In this document: piece after piece, positions 1-7,400 of the stretch
Layout: each line of letters begins with the position of its first letter
Numbering within the stretch: position 1 is the stretch's first letter
Source of the DNA: Syntrophorhabdus sp.
Lineage (GTDB): Bacteria > Desulfobacterota > BSN033 > UBA1163
Assembly (NCBI GenBank): GCA_020724025.1
Contig: DYHU01000054.1
Coordinates: 1-7,482, forward strand
DNA length: 7,482 bases
Direction of reading: 5' to 3'
The notes under the pieces: generated by a model
What the model was told of the DNA's origin: nothing
Database searches by the model: none
What the model saw: only the letters and a program-made list of their open reading frames with translations
Translations under genes and position numbers: made by a program

Positions 1-1670
1 CGGATCGTTCCCACATAGTGGGCGGTGAGTTGGCGCTCACGGACTATTGGATTGCTATAATCGGGGAGAAGCATCGGTGCTACTCGATCGGTGATGATCC
101 CTGCCTCTTCCAACTCTTTGTGATATCTTCTTACATGGTCCAAGGTCAGTTTGCTTTCTTTCGTTTTCTCTTTCACATAGAGTGATGCACTTGCTCCTGC
201 AATTCTACCGAAGACACAGACATCAAGAAGGGAGTTTCCCATGAGCCGGTTTTCACCGTGGACTCCTCCTGAAACCTCGCCCGCAGCAAAAAATCCCGGG
301 ATGGATGTCTCACAACGGCTGTTATACTCCAACCCCCCATTCTGGTAATGGAGGGTTGGGTAAACAAGCATAGGCTCCTTTGAAATATCAATCCCAAATC
401 GTTTAAACAGGATAAATTTCCCCGGGAATTCTCTCCTGACAGCTCCTTCTCCCATAAGGATGTCAATCATCGGGGAGTCCAGCCAGATGCCTAACTTTCC
501 GGTAGATGTCGGAACCCCTTTCCCAATTTCCGTGCACTCCCGGATAAAACATGCCGATTCCACATCTCTCGGTTCCCGCTCATTGACGAATTGCTCTCCA
601 TCAATGTTGAGCACATTGGCTCCCGCTCCTCTGAACTTTTCTGTGATCAGGAGACCCTCCGCCTGCTCCGGAAAGACAGCACCCGTTGGGTGGTACTGGA
701 CCGTATGGAGGAAACATAAATGCACACCCGCCCGATAACCCAAGATCAGGCCATCTCCAGTGGCTCCATAATGGTTGGTGGTCATGAATCCCCGAATATG
801 CAGTCTCCCCGAACCTCCTGTGGCCATGATCACTGCTTTGGCTTTGACGATGAAGTATTCCTCTGTTTCCAGATTATAAAGAACTGCACCTGCGCAATGG
901 CCGTGCTCATTCAAAATCAGTTCCACGGCGGGAGAAAACTCGAGGACCTTAATATGCTCTGCGCGGTTTCTCGCTTCATCTCTCAGGGTCCTCATAATCT
1001 CGGCCCCTGTGATATCCGCCGCATAATGCATCCGCTTCCGACAGGTCCCGCCGCCATGAAGTGCCTTGAGTTGTCCATCCGGAAATTTTGTGAACATACA
1101 ACCAAGGCTTTCCAACCAGACCAGCGCCCTGGGAGCCTCTGTCACAAGAGTATAGACAAGTTCCGCCACATTCTTAAAATGACCTCCCCCTAAAACATCG
1201 AGGTAATGGTAATAGGGAGAGTCCTTCGTCCCTTTGGTGGCTCCTTGGATACCCCCCTCTGCCATCATCGTGTTAGCATCGCCATGCCTCAATTTAGTGG
1301 CGATCAGAACCTTGACTCCATTTTCCTGCGCGGTTAAAGCAGCGGCTGTCCCTGCACCTCCTCCACCGAGAATAAGGACATCGGTTTCATAAGCAACCTT
1401 ATTCAAATCAATCAAATCAGGGTTGACCCTGCTTTTGGCTTCGATAAGATTAACAATTTCCGGGGAGATCGCATAACCCTTATTGGGTCCTACACGAATC
1501 TCCTTTCTCGAACCCTCTTTAAAATCAGGATGGTACTTTTTTAGCCGTTCCTCCCTTTCTTTCAAAGAAAGTAGGGGGAACTCTTCTCCTCTTCTCTTCG
1601 TTTCAACCCTGGCAGGCCGGGTCGCCTCAACCCTTTTGATCAACTCCTTCAACTCACTCGTATATGGCAT
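1..1670 (-). CDS. Fumarate reductase/succinate dehydrogenase-type flavoprotein (FrdA/SdhA/TfrA-like), C-terminus cut by window edge
   Basis: The frame is open without a stop from the ATG at 1670 to the left edge, giving 556 visible residues. The start follows GGAGG at 1676-1680 with a 5-base spacer. A charged extension of about 95 residues precedes the FAD-binding Rossmann motif LGGGGAG (101-107). The signature residues of the fumarate reductase family are all present: QYHPTG (325-330), ITE (342-344), EPRD with the catalytic-type arginine (366-369), HYQNGG (441-446) and ENRLMGNS (473-480). These match the fumarate-binding and proton-transfer residues of E. coli FrdA (His232, Thr244, Glu245, Arg287, His355, Arg390), so a dicarboxylate substrate is likely. 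By my alignment the site that carries the covalent FAD histidine in FrdA (SHT motif) is Asn133 (ANTMMAEGG), so FAD is predicted to be non-covalent. There is no Tat signal, so the protein should be cytoplasmic. It is the last visible gene, 86 bases behind its likely electron-transfer partner. Reaction direction and exact substrate are not certain; an enzyme of the broader FAD_binding_2 family is the alternative. Confidence 0.9.
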   Translation of the reverse strand, partial: MPYTSELKELIKRVEATRPARVETKRRGEEFPLLSLKEREERLKKYHPDFKEGSRKEIRVGPNKGYAISPEIVNLIEAKSRVNPDLIDLNKVAYETDVLILGGGGAGTAAALTAQENGVKVLIATKLRHGDANTMMAEGGIQGATKGTKDSPYYHYLDVLGGGHFKNVAELVYTLVTEAPRALVWLESLGCMFTKFPDGQLKALHGGGTCRKRMHYAADITGAEIMRTLRDEARNRAEHIKVLEFSPAVELILNEHGHCAGAVLYNLETEEYFIVKAKAVIMATGGSGRLHIRGFMTTNHYGATGDGLILGYRAGVHLCFLHTVQYHPTGAVFPEQAEGLLITEKFRGAGANVLNIDGEQFVNEREPRDVESACFIRECTEIGKGVPTSTGKLGIWLDSPMIDILMGEGAVRREFPGKFILFKRFGIDISKEPMLVYPTLHYQNGGLEYNSRCETSIPGFFAAGEVSGGVHGENRLMGNSLLDVCVFGRIAGASASLYVKEKTKESKLTLDHVRRYHKELEEAGIITDRVAPMLLPDYSNPIVRERQLTAHYVGTI

Positions 1671-1756
1671 AAAAGCCTCCAAAACCTAATTACGTGTCCG
1701 TGTCCGTGATTCTTGTCCGTTTCTTAAATTCCCATTTCCTATTTCCCATTTCTCAT
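1671..1756. repeat. Spacer with four tandem 7-mers and three TGTCCG copies
   Basis: The 86-base gap between the two fumarate-reductase-like genes contains four contiguous heptamers on the plus strand at 1729-1735, 1736-1742, 1743-1749 and 1750-1756 (TTCCCAT, TTCCTAT, TTCCCAT, TTCTCAT). They end directly against the stop codon of the upstream gene. A second simple repeat, TGTCCG, occurs at 1695-1700, 1701-1706 and 1714-1719. The ribosome site of the flavoprotein gene lies at 1676-1680, outside both repeats. No coding potential or terminator-like stem with a T run was seen. Confidence 0.75.
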
Positions 1757-2497
1757 TTAGAGAAATGCTTTATCCTTTGGCGTCCAATCTTCATCGGCCT
1801 GTTCAGGCTCGATCTCTCTTGTGCTATAGAGGTTTTTCAAGGTTTCCTCATCGGTGTCCATCAACTGACGGAGCATCTGTTCATATTTCCCCTTCTCAAC
1901 TTCTTTGATCATCGAGGCCAGATGTTCCGCTCTGGGCACGATGTACTTCCCGTATAGCCGCCTGCCCAGGACGGCGATGTTATATTGACAGATCTCTGCG
2001 GGGCACCTTGAGGTACAGAGACCGCACATCACACAGTCAAAAGAGAGCTCGGCAAGTCGTGTGATATCCCCTCTCATTCCCGCAGCGATATAATCCATCA
2101 CCTCAATATCCATCGGGCAGGACTTGGTGCAGGTATTACACTGGAGACACCGGAGGAGTTCAGGATAATGTTTGACCAGTGTCTCGATCGCAGGTTTGAC
2201 CTTCTCTATGTCATAGACGCTCTTGGTAGCCGGAAAAAAGGGGATCTGGGTAAGATACATGTTGGGCTGGACAACGGTCTGACAGGCCAGCCCCACTTCG
2301 ATCTTATAGCTTCCCGGAAATCGGTAGACTGTCCCGCAGGCCCCGCATATCCCTCCACGGCATCCGCATCCCCGGATCAGTTGATATCCGGCATATTCCA
2401 TCGCCTTCTGAATGGTGAAAGAAGCGGGAACCTCATACCTCTTTCCCATGATGAAGATAGGAACTATGTCATCTCTCTTTTTCTCTTCTACTTCCAT
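1757..2497 (-). CDS. Iron-sulfur subunit of fumarate reductase type (FrdB/SdhB/TfrB-like), one [2Fe-2S] plus two [4Fe-4S] motifs
   Basis: This 246-residue protein starts at an ATG 5 bases behind AGGAGG (2503-2508). The N-terminal domain (about 11-95) is a plant-type [2Fe-2S] ferredoxin fold with GCGCRGGICGACG (43-55), Cys46, Cys51 and Cys54 being the likely ligands together with Cys72. The second half (about 110-175) is a helical ferredoxin domain with CLQCNTCTKSCP (117-128) and CVMCGLCTSRCP (155-166). E. coli-type FrdB binds a [3Fe-4S] cluster near the quinone site. Here both motifs carry all four cysteines, as in HdrC and the archaeal thiol:fumarate reductase subunit TfrB, so two [4Fe-4S] clusters are expected. 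TfrB continues into an HdrB-like CCG domain; this protein does not, ending instead in an acidic helical tail. It should wire the flavoprotein encoded next to the Hdr module encoded before it. The subfamily is clear; the name of the parent enzyme is not. Confidence 0.9.
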   Translation of the reverse strand: MEVEEKKRDDIVPIFIMGKRYEVPASFTIQKAMEYAGYQLIRGCGCRGGICGACGTVYRFPGSYKIEVGLACQTVVQPNMYLTQIPFFPATKSVYDIEKVKPAIETLVKHYPELLRCLQCNTCTKSCPMDIEVMDYIAAGMRGDITRLAELSFDCVMCGLCTSRCPAEICQYNIAVLGRRLYGKYIVPRAEHLASMIKEVEKGKYEQMLRQLMDTDEETLKNLYSTREIEPEQADEDWTPKDKAFL

Positions 2498-2544
2498 TGA
2501 ATCCTCCTGCCGTCAACGACAAATGCCGACACTACATTTTACTC

Positions 2545-2632
2545 TTGGAATAATGGAACGGTGGAATATTGGAATTTTGGGTTTTTCAAATCTTTTAAAA
2601 CCATTATTCCATTATTCCATCATTCCATGATT
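2545..2632. repeat. Long imperfect inverted repeat built of tandem 8-mers (TGGAATNN)
   Basis: In the 139-base gap between the FrhB-like and FrdB-like genes, arms at 2549-2580 and 2601-2632 pair over 32 positions with 26 matches by hand alignment, around a 20-base A/T-rich loop (2581-2600). Each arm is itself a run of about four 8-base units of the form TGGAATNN, so the element is both tandem and palindromic. Transcribed RNA could form a long stem just after the stop of the upstream gene (2637-2639). The stem is not followed by a T run on the minus strand, so it is more like an RNA processing or stabilising element, or a mobile mini-repeat, than an intrinsic terminator. The ribosome site for the next gene (2503-2508) lies clear of the stem. 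Confidence 0.75.
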
Positions 2633-2636
2633 CTTT

Positions 2637-3785
2637 TCAAAGGGCTCCTGATTCGATCTTCAGTTCATCTTCCTTGAAGGTGGCCACAGGGGGCACCTCA
2701 TTGACATCTCTTCCGGGAACATAGTTGAACATCTTCTGGATCTTATCTCCCACACTCCGGAAAAGAGTGGCGACCGGCAACCGGCTCGGACAGGCGCTGT
2801 CACAGAGCCCGCAACCAATACAGGAGGTGACCATATGGGACATCCGGATGAGGTGAAAGATGAGGGTATCGGTGGGCATCCGGATCCCCCCCTTCCGGTC
2901 CGCCCATCTTAAGAGCTGATCTCCCTCATGCTCGAAGACGGCAGTCCTGAAGACACACTCCTTGCAATAACAGATTGGACAGGCCACCATGCAGTTGTGG
3001 CATCGAATACAGGTTGAGAATCGGTCTAAGAAGGACTGGAGGTCTTTGACCCCTCCGCTGAATTCTTTAAAAGCGGCATCCCTCTTCTTCGTCCTCTCCG
3101 CAACCACCTTGCCCACGACTTCGTTTCTCGATGAAGGTTCATTTCCCGAAAAGGAGAGGATCCCTTTCTCTTCGAGCTCTTTTTCCAATTTTTCTCCTAT
3201 CTCAAGTCCGACCCCTTCATCCGTTTTATACCCGAAGAGTTTGAGATGAATATCCGCCTTCGGAACAGGATATTCACACATCTGGCAGGCAGGCCGGAAA
3301 GTATATCCCTGCGGAGGAACCACTTCTCCCCTCTCCATTCCTTTGAGAATCTCTCCTGTCAGTTTCTCGCCTTCTTTTCCCTCCTGTATCATCTTTGGAT
3401 AGTCGGAGACCTCAAACGTCCCCGGACAGTCGACGCCAATGAGAAAGAGATTGTCCAGTTTGACCTGAAGAAATTTGGCCAGCTCCACAATGGCCCTGAT
3501 CTCGCAGGCTTTCAATACGGCGGCCACTCGCTTGTTTAAATTCTTTATGGAGAGATGGGAGGCAACTTTTGCGGATTGAACCGGCATGGTAAGGGAAAGG
3601 GCGCAGGCGCCATCCATCTTATCAGGATCATGGATCAAGGTCTGAGCAAACCCATCTCCGGAAGGAAGCTTCTTGGGTATGAGGAGGGCTTCTATGACTC
3701 CCTTTTCTAAGAGCGATTTAAGAAAACCTTTGATGGCCTCTTCTGTCTTTCCCTCTGAAACTTTAATCGCTGAATGCTTCGCCAT
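2637..3785 (-). CDS. FrhB/FdhB-type (coenzyme F420 hydrogenase/dehydrogenase beta-like) protein with C-terminal ferredoxin region
   Basis: The protein has 382 residues. The ATG at 3785 has AGGAG at 3796-3800, a rather long 10-base spacer. Residues about 15-210 resemble the C-terminal FAD-binding domain of FrhB/FdhB/FpoF-like proteins. Visible marks are KACEIRAIVELAK (92-104), GVDCPGTF (117-124) and the cysteine pair CQMC (167-170). The other half (about 255-340) holds iron-sulfur motifs: CIRCHNCMVACP (259-270), followed at once by extra cysteines at 272, 274 and 277, then CIGCGLCDSACP (322-333). FrhB-family proteins move electrons between F420 or another soluble donor, or a partner formate dehydrogenase, and iron-sulfur clusters. 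Here the protein sits next to MvhD and HdrA, so it probably feeds or drains the Hdr module. Family membership is well supported. The electron carrier (F420, NAD(P)H, formate dehydrogenase or ferredoxin) cannot be read from the sequence. No HdrB CCG motif is present. Confidence 0.82.
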   Translation of the reverse strand: MAKHSAIKVSEGKTEEAIKGFLKSLLEKGVIEALLIPKKLPSGDGFAQTLIHDPDKMDGACALSLTMPVQSAKVASHLSIKNLNKRVAAVLKACEIRAIVELAKFLQVKLDNLFLIGVDCPGTFEVSDYPKMIQEGKEGEKLTGEILKGMERGEVVPPQGYTFRPACQMCEYPVPKADIHLKLFGYKTDEGVGLEIGEKLEKELEEKGILSFSGNEPSSRNEVVGKVVAERTKKRDAAFKEFSGGVKDLQSFLDRFSTCIRCHNCMVACPICYCKECVFRTAVFEHEGDQLLRWADRKGGIRMPTDTLIFHLIRMSHMVTSCIGCGLCDSACPSRLPVATLFRSVGDKIQKMFNYVPGRDVNEVPPVATFKEDELKIESGAL

Positions 3786-3830
3786 GTCGATGTTTCTCCT
3801 TTCCCTATGATAAAATCACTCTCAAAATCT

Positions 3831-3917
3831 CCTCCCCCCCCTTGTGGGGGAGGATTAAGGTGGGGGGCGTTCATCGTTTTCACCCCCACCCTCGCCCTCC
3901 CCCATCAAGGGGGAGGG
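3831..3917. repeat. Pair of inverted REP-like G-rich palindromes
   Basis: Two related palindromic units face each other in the 142-base gap between the MvhD-like and FrhB-like genes. Unit one has the stem CCTCCCCC (3831-3838) with GGGGGAGG (3846-3853), followed by AGGTGGGGGG at 3858-3867. Unit two, in opposite orientation, has a perfect 9-base stem, CCCTCCCCC (3895-3903) with GGGGGAGGG (3909-3917), preceded by CCCCCACCCT at 3883-3892. A 15-base spacer (3868-3882) separates them, so the whole element can also fold as one large cruciform. The layout is like the paired REP elements (BIMEs) of other bacteria. Such elements usually occur in many copies and can affect mRNA decay. Short open frames through it are low-complexity artefacts. 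Confidence 0.85.
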
Positions 3918-3927
3918 AAAGCGAGGA

Positions 3928-4350
3928 TTATGCATTCCATAACTGTTTCATTGGATTGGGTCCCATCTTCTTCAACTCATCGGTCATCTTTGTCACCGTA
4001 TCGGCGAAAAGTTTTCCTTCACTGGCGCTGATCCATTTCAACCAGATGCGATCTTCGGTAAACCCCATCTGGTTAAGAATGGACTTCAGAATGGCCACCC
4101 TTCTTCGAGCCTTATAATTTCCGGTCTGGTAATGGCAGTCTCCGGGGTGGCATCCTCCGATCAAGACGCCATCCGCACCGTCGATCAGGGCCTTGAGCAC
4201 ATAAATTGAATCGACCGCTCCAGAGCACATCAGATGGATGACGCGGATACTGGGAGGGTACTGCTGCCGGGTTGTCCCTGCAAGATCCGCTCCGGTATAG
4301 GTGCACCAGTGACAAAGAAAGGCAACGATCCTCGGTTCAAATTCTGCCAT
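3928..4350 (-). CDS. mvhD: MvhD/FlpD-family [2Fe-2S] electron-transfer subunit
   Basis: This is a complete 140-residue protein, the normal length for the stand-alone MvhD family. The ATG lies 6 bases behind GAGGAGG (4357-4363). The family cysteines are all there: FLCHWCTYTGADLAG (11-25, Cys13 and Cys16), MCSGAVD (41-47, Cys42) and GGCHPGDCHY (65-74, Cys67 and Cys72). In methanogens MvhD carries electrons from the [NiFe] hydrogenase, or from formate dehydrogenase, to the flavin of HdrA. In many anaerobic bacteria it serves other donors. Its place directly after the HdrA-like gene and before the FrhB-like gene fits a bridge between these two. No selenocysteine codon is needed or seen. The family call is firm; the donor is inferred from the neighbours only. 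Confidence 0.93.
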   Translation of the reverse strand: MAEFEPRIVAFLCHWCTYTGADLAGTTRQQYPPSIRVIHLMCSGAVDSIYVLKALIDGADGVLIGGCHPGDCHYQTGNYKARRRVAILKSILNQMGFTEDRIWLKWISASEGKLFADTVTKMTDELKKMGPNPMKQLWNA

Positions 4351-4470
4351 ATTAAACCTCCTCGTTTAAGGATCTCTCCGTTTGAGGATCGCTTCGCTTA
4401 AGGTTAGAGGCAAAATCTTAAGCATCAAACCTCAAGGTCGAAACGACCGCTCCTCAAACCTCTATCGTTT
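4351..4470. repeat. Spacer with short direct repeats and an inverted pair
   Basis: The 120 bases between the HdrA-like and MvhD-like genes carry CGTTTAAGGATC (4363-4374) and CGTTTGAGGATC (4379-4390), which match at 11 of 12 positions. A shorter relative, CGCTTAAGG, lies at 4395-4403. GTTTGAGG (4380-4387) can pair with CCTCAAAC (4452-4459), and within that span GGTCG (4436-4440) and CGACC (4444-4448) form a small hairpin. There is no T run typical of an intrinsic terminator. The first direct repeat abuts the ribosome site of the next gene. Function is unknown. Confidence 0.55.
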
Positions 4471-7400
4471 TCAATCGATGGCCGCATTGAGAACGGTCAG
4501 ATTTAATCCTTTTTCAAAATTCCTTTGTTGTGAGGCCGCATTCCGACAGGCGACGACACAATTTCCACAGCCCTGGCAGAGCGCATCCACCACCTCTGCT
4601 TTCACTTCCTCTTCATTGAGCACCCTCGCACCATAGGGACAGGCCGTCACACAGAGCCCGCACCCGCAGCAGAGCCTTTTGATCACATAGGCTAAATAGG
4701 CTTTTTCCTCCACTGCATCCCTCGAAAGGAGGGCTCCTGCCCGGGCAGCCGCTCCATTTCCCTGGGAGATGGTGTCCTCTATAAAATTGGGCGAATGGCA
4801 GAGGCCGCAGAAGAATTTCCCCCGGTCCACCGAATCGAGGGGGGCGGATTTTGGATTGGCCTCCATAAAGAAACTATCCGGGTTTAGATCGACATCAAAG
4901 ATCTTCGCCAGGTCCCGGTTATCATTGGGTTCGACACCGGCGCTGAGGATGATTCGATCCGCAGGAAGAGTTACCTGACTTCCCATCGCAGGATCAAAGA
5001 TTGAGACACGAAGCCGGCCATTCTTAAGGGTCACCCTCGGCTTCTTCTCCAGATCGTATCGGATGAAAATCACTCCCTTGCCCCTGGCCTCATGATAATA
5101 GGTCTCATAAAATCCATACGTCCTCACATCCCGGTAGAGGACATAGATATTGATATGAGGGTTTTGTTCTTTTAATCTGAGCGCATTCTTTACCGCATGG
5201 CCACAGCAGATACGACTGCAATAAGGATGTTCCTCATCCCTTGACCCCACACACTGGATCATGACCGCTGAACGGACCTCCTTCAATCCCTCTGCGTTGA
5301 GGTGAATCATCTTTTCCAGTTGTCTCTGCGTGATGATCCGGGGGTCTTCTCCGTAGAGATATTCTTTGGGAGTCACTTCCCTTCCGCCGGTGGCCAGGAT
5401 GAGCGCTCCATGGTCAAGAGCCTCCTCTCCGTCCGGACGGCGGATTTTCGTTTGGTAATGGCCGTTCCTCTTTTCAAAACTGATGATCTCCGTCTCGAAA
5501 TAGGGATGGATGGAAGGATGGCCCTTCACTTCTTGAATGAGATCCTGTAAAAGGGCCTGGGGATTTGATCCCTTCAAAGTATAGAAGGATTCTCTCAGAT
5601 TTCCTCCGAGCTCCTTCTCCTTCTCGATCAGATAGACCTCGTAACCCTGTTCGGCCAGCCTCAGGGAAGCGGTCATACCCGCCACCCCTCCGCCCACAAC
5701 CAATCCCCTCTTCTCAACCCTCTGGCTCCCTTTCCGGATGGGTTGAATCCTTCTCGCCCTCTCCACGGCCATCCTGATGATAGCCATTGCCTTCTCCGTA
5801 GCCAATTTCAAAAGATCTCTATGGACAAAGGCGCACTGCTCCCGGATATTGGCATATTCGATGAGATAGGGATTAAAACCCATCCCCTTTGCCATCTCCT
5901 CCATCGTTTTTCGAATCTCTCGATGGGAGCAACCTGCAATCACGATCCGGTTGATCCCGTGTTCTCCTATCTTCATCTTGATCTGATTGAGATCTTCAGG
6001 AAGGCAGGCCAAACCCATCTCTTCCACATGGGAGACCTCTCTTAGCTGTCTTGTCCCCTCGATCAGTTCAGAAATGGAGAGGCTTTCCTTCAATTCTCCG
6101 CCGCAGTGGCAGATGAAGACCCCGATCTTCGGAATTTCTTCGGCCAGAGCTCCCTCCGCAGGATATTCTTTCTTTGAAGTTGAGAGGGAATTCGGATTAA
6201 GAAACGAAGCGGCTGCTGCCGCCGCACTTGAGCCTTCGACCACTGTCTCCGGGATATCCCTAGGCCCCCGAAATGCCCCTCCGACAAAAATCCCATTGAC
6301 CGAAGTCTGCCCGGGACGAAACTCATCAGTCTCACAAAAACCCTGTCGATTTAACCGGAGGCCCATTCCTCCGGCCAAATCTTTAATGTTCTGGGGAGGA
6401 GTGAACCCCACGGAGAGAATGACGCTATCGAACTCCTTCTCCTCAAAGGTTCCATCCTCTTTCAAATAGGTGATGAGAAGATTCTTCGTTTGCTGAAGCT
6501 CCTTCACTGAGGAGATGGCGCTTCGAATATATTCAATCCCGTATTCGGTCTTCGCCCTCTCATAATACCGCTCGTAATCCTTTCCCATGGGCCGGATGTC
6601 CATATAAAAGAAGGTGACGTTCAAGCCTGGAGCCCTCTCTTTGGCGATCATGGCCTGCTTGGTGGCATACATGCAGCAGATCGTGGAGCAGTGGTCCTGA
6701 CCGCAGGAGGGGTCTCTCGAGCCCACGCACTGGATGAAGGCGATCCTCTCCATCTTCTTTCCGTCGGAGACCCGGACCGGAAATCCCTGCGTGGGGCTTG
6801 ATGTGGAGATGAGCCTTTCAAACTGGATGCTGGTCAACACATTCTCGTACCGGCCAAAACCGTACTCCCCTTTCTTCTGCGCCCAGAAAGGTTCAAATCC
6901 AAATCCAAGGACAATGGCTCCCGCCCCGATCTCCTCCTCTTCTTCCTTCATGTCGAGATCGATCGCGCCCGGAGCGCAGACCTTCACGCATTCTCCGCAT
7001 CGAATGCAGGTCTTGGGGTCGATCACAAGACTATGGGGGATGGCCTGAGGATAGGGAAGATAGATCGCTTTTCTCTTCTCCAGGCCGCCTCCGAATTCCC
7101 TCTCCACCTCCACCGGACAGACTTTGATGCAGGCTTCGCAGAGGGTGCACCGTTTCGGGTCCACACATCGGGGTTTGCGGACGATGGAGACCTTGAAATC
7201 CCCTCCTGTCCCTTCCACCTTTTTCACTTCCGAATAGGGCAACAGTTCGATATTGTCGTGAAGATGACACTCATAGATCGGGCAGAAAGCAGGAGGGGTG
7301 GGGCTCATAAAACAGACGCCGCACGAATTCGTAGGAAAGGTCTTATCGAGGAGCGGGAAATAGCCTCCGATGGCCGGTCCCTGTTCCATGAGAAAAACCT

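Noticed and set aside
173..466. Minus-strand open frame of 97 codons
   Set aside because: It lies wholly inside the flavoprotein gene in another frame, and its translation has no family motif.
460..1193. Plus-strand open frames of 92 and 157 codons
   Set aside because: They are antisense to the flavoprotein gene, whose own frame shows continuous conserved motifs over the same bases.
1..1670. Possible frameshift or pseudogene in the flavoprotein
   Set aside because: Hand translation of the whole stretch gives 556 codons without a stop or frame change, with all expected motifs in order.
2545..2632. Intrinsic terminator between the FrhB-like and FrdB-like genes
   Set aside because: The stem is long, A/T-rich and imperfect, and no T run follows it on the transcribed strand.
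2637..3785. HdrB-type heterodisulfide reductase subunit
   Set aside because: No CCG-type cysteine motif (adjacent cysteines with a later CxxC in that pattern) is present; the CEIRA and GVDCPGT motifs fit FrhB/FdhB instead.
3707..4117. Short open frames through the G-rich spacer on both strands
   Set aside because: They arise from the low-complexity palindromes, overlap the well-supported neighbours and show no recognisable domain.
3928..4350. Selenocysteine codon in the MvhD-like gene, as seen in some relatives
   Set aside because: The frame is continuous with normal cysteine codons at the cluster positions and no internal TGA.
1671..4470. CRISPR array
   Set aside because: The repeats are 7-12 bases long or palindromic doublets, differ from gap to gap, and lack regular unique spacers.
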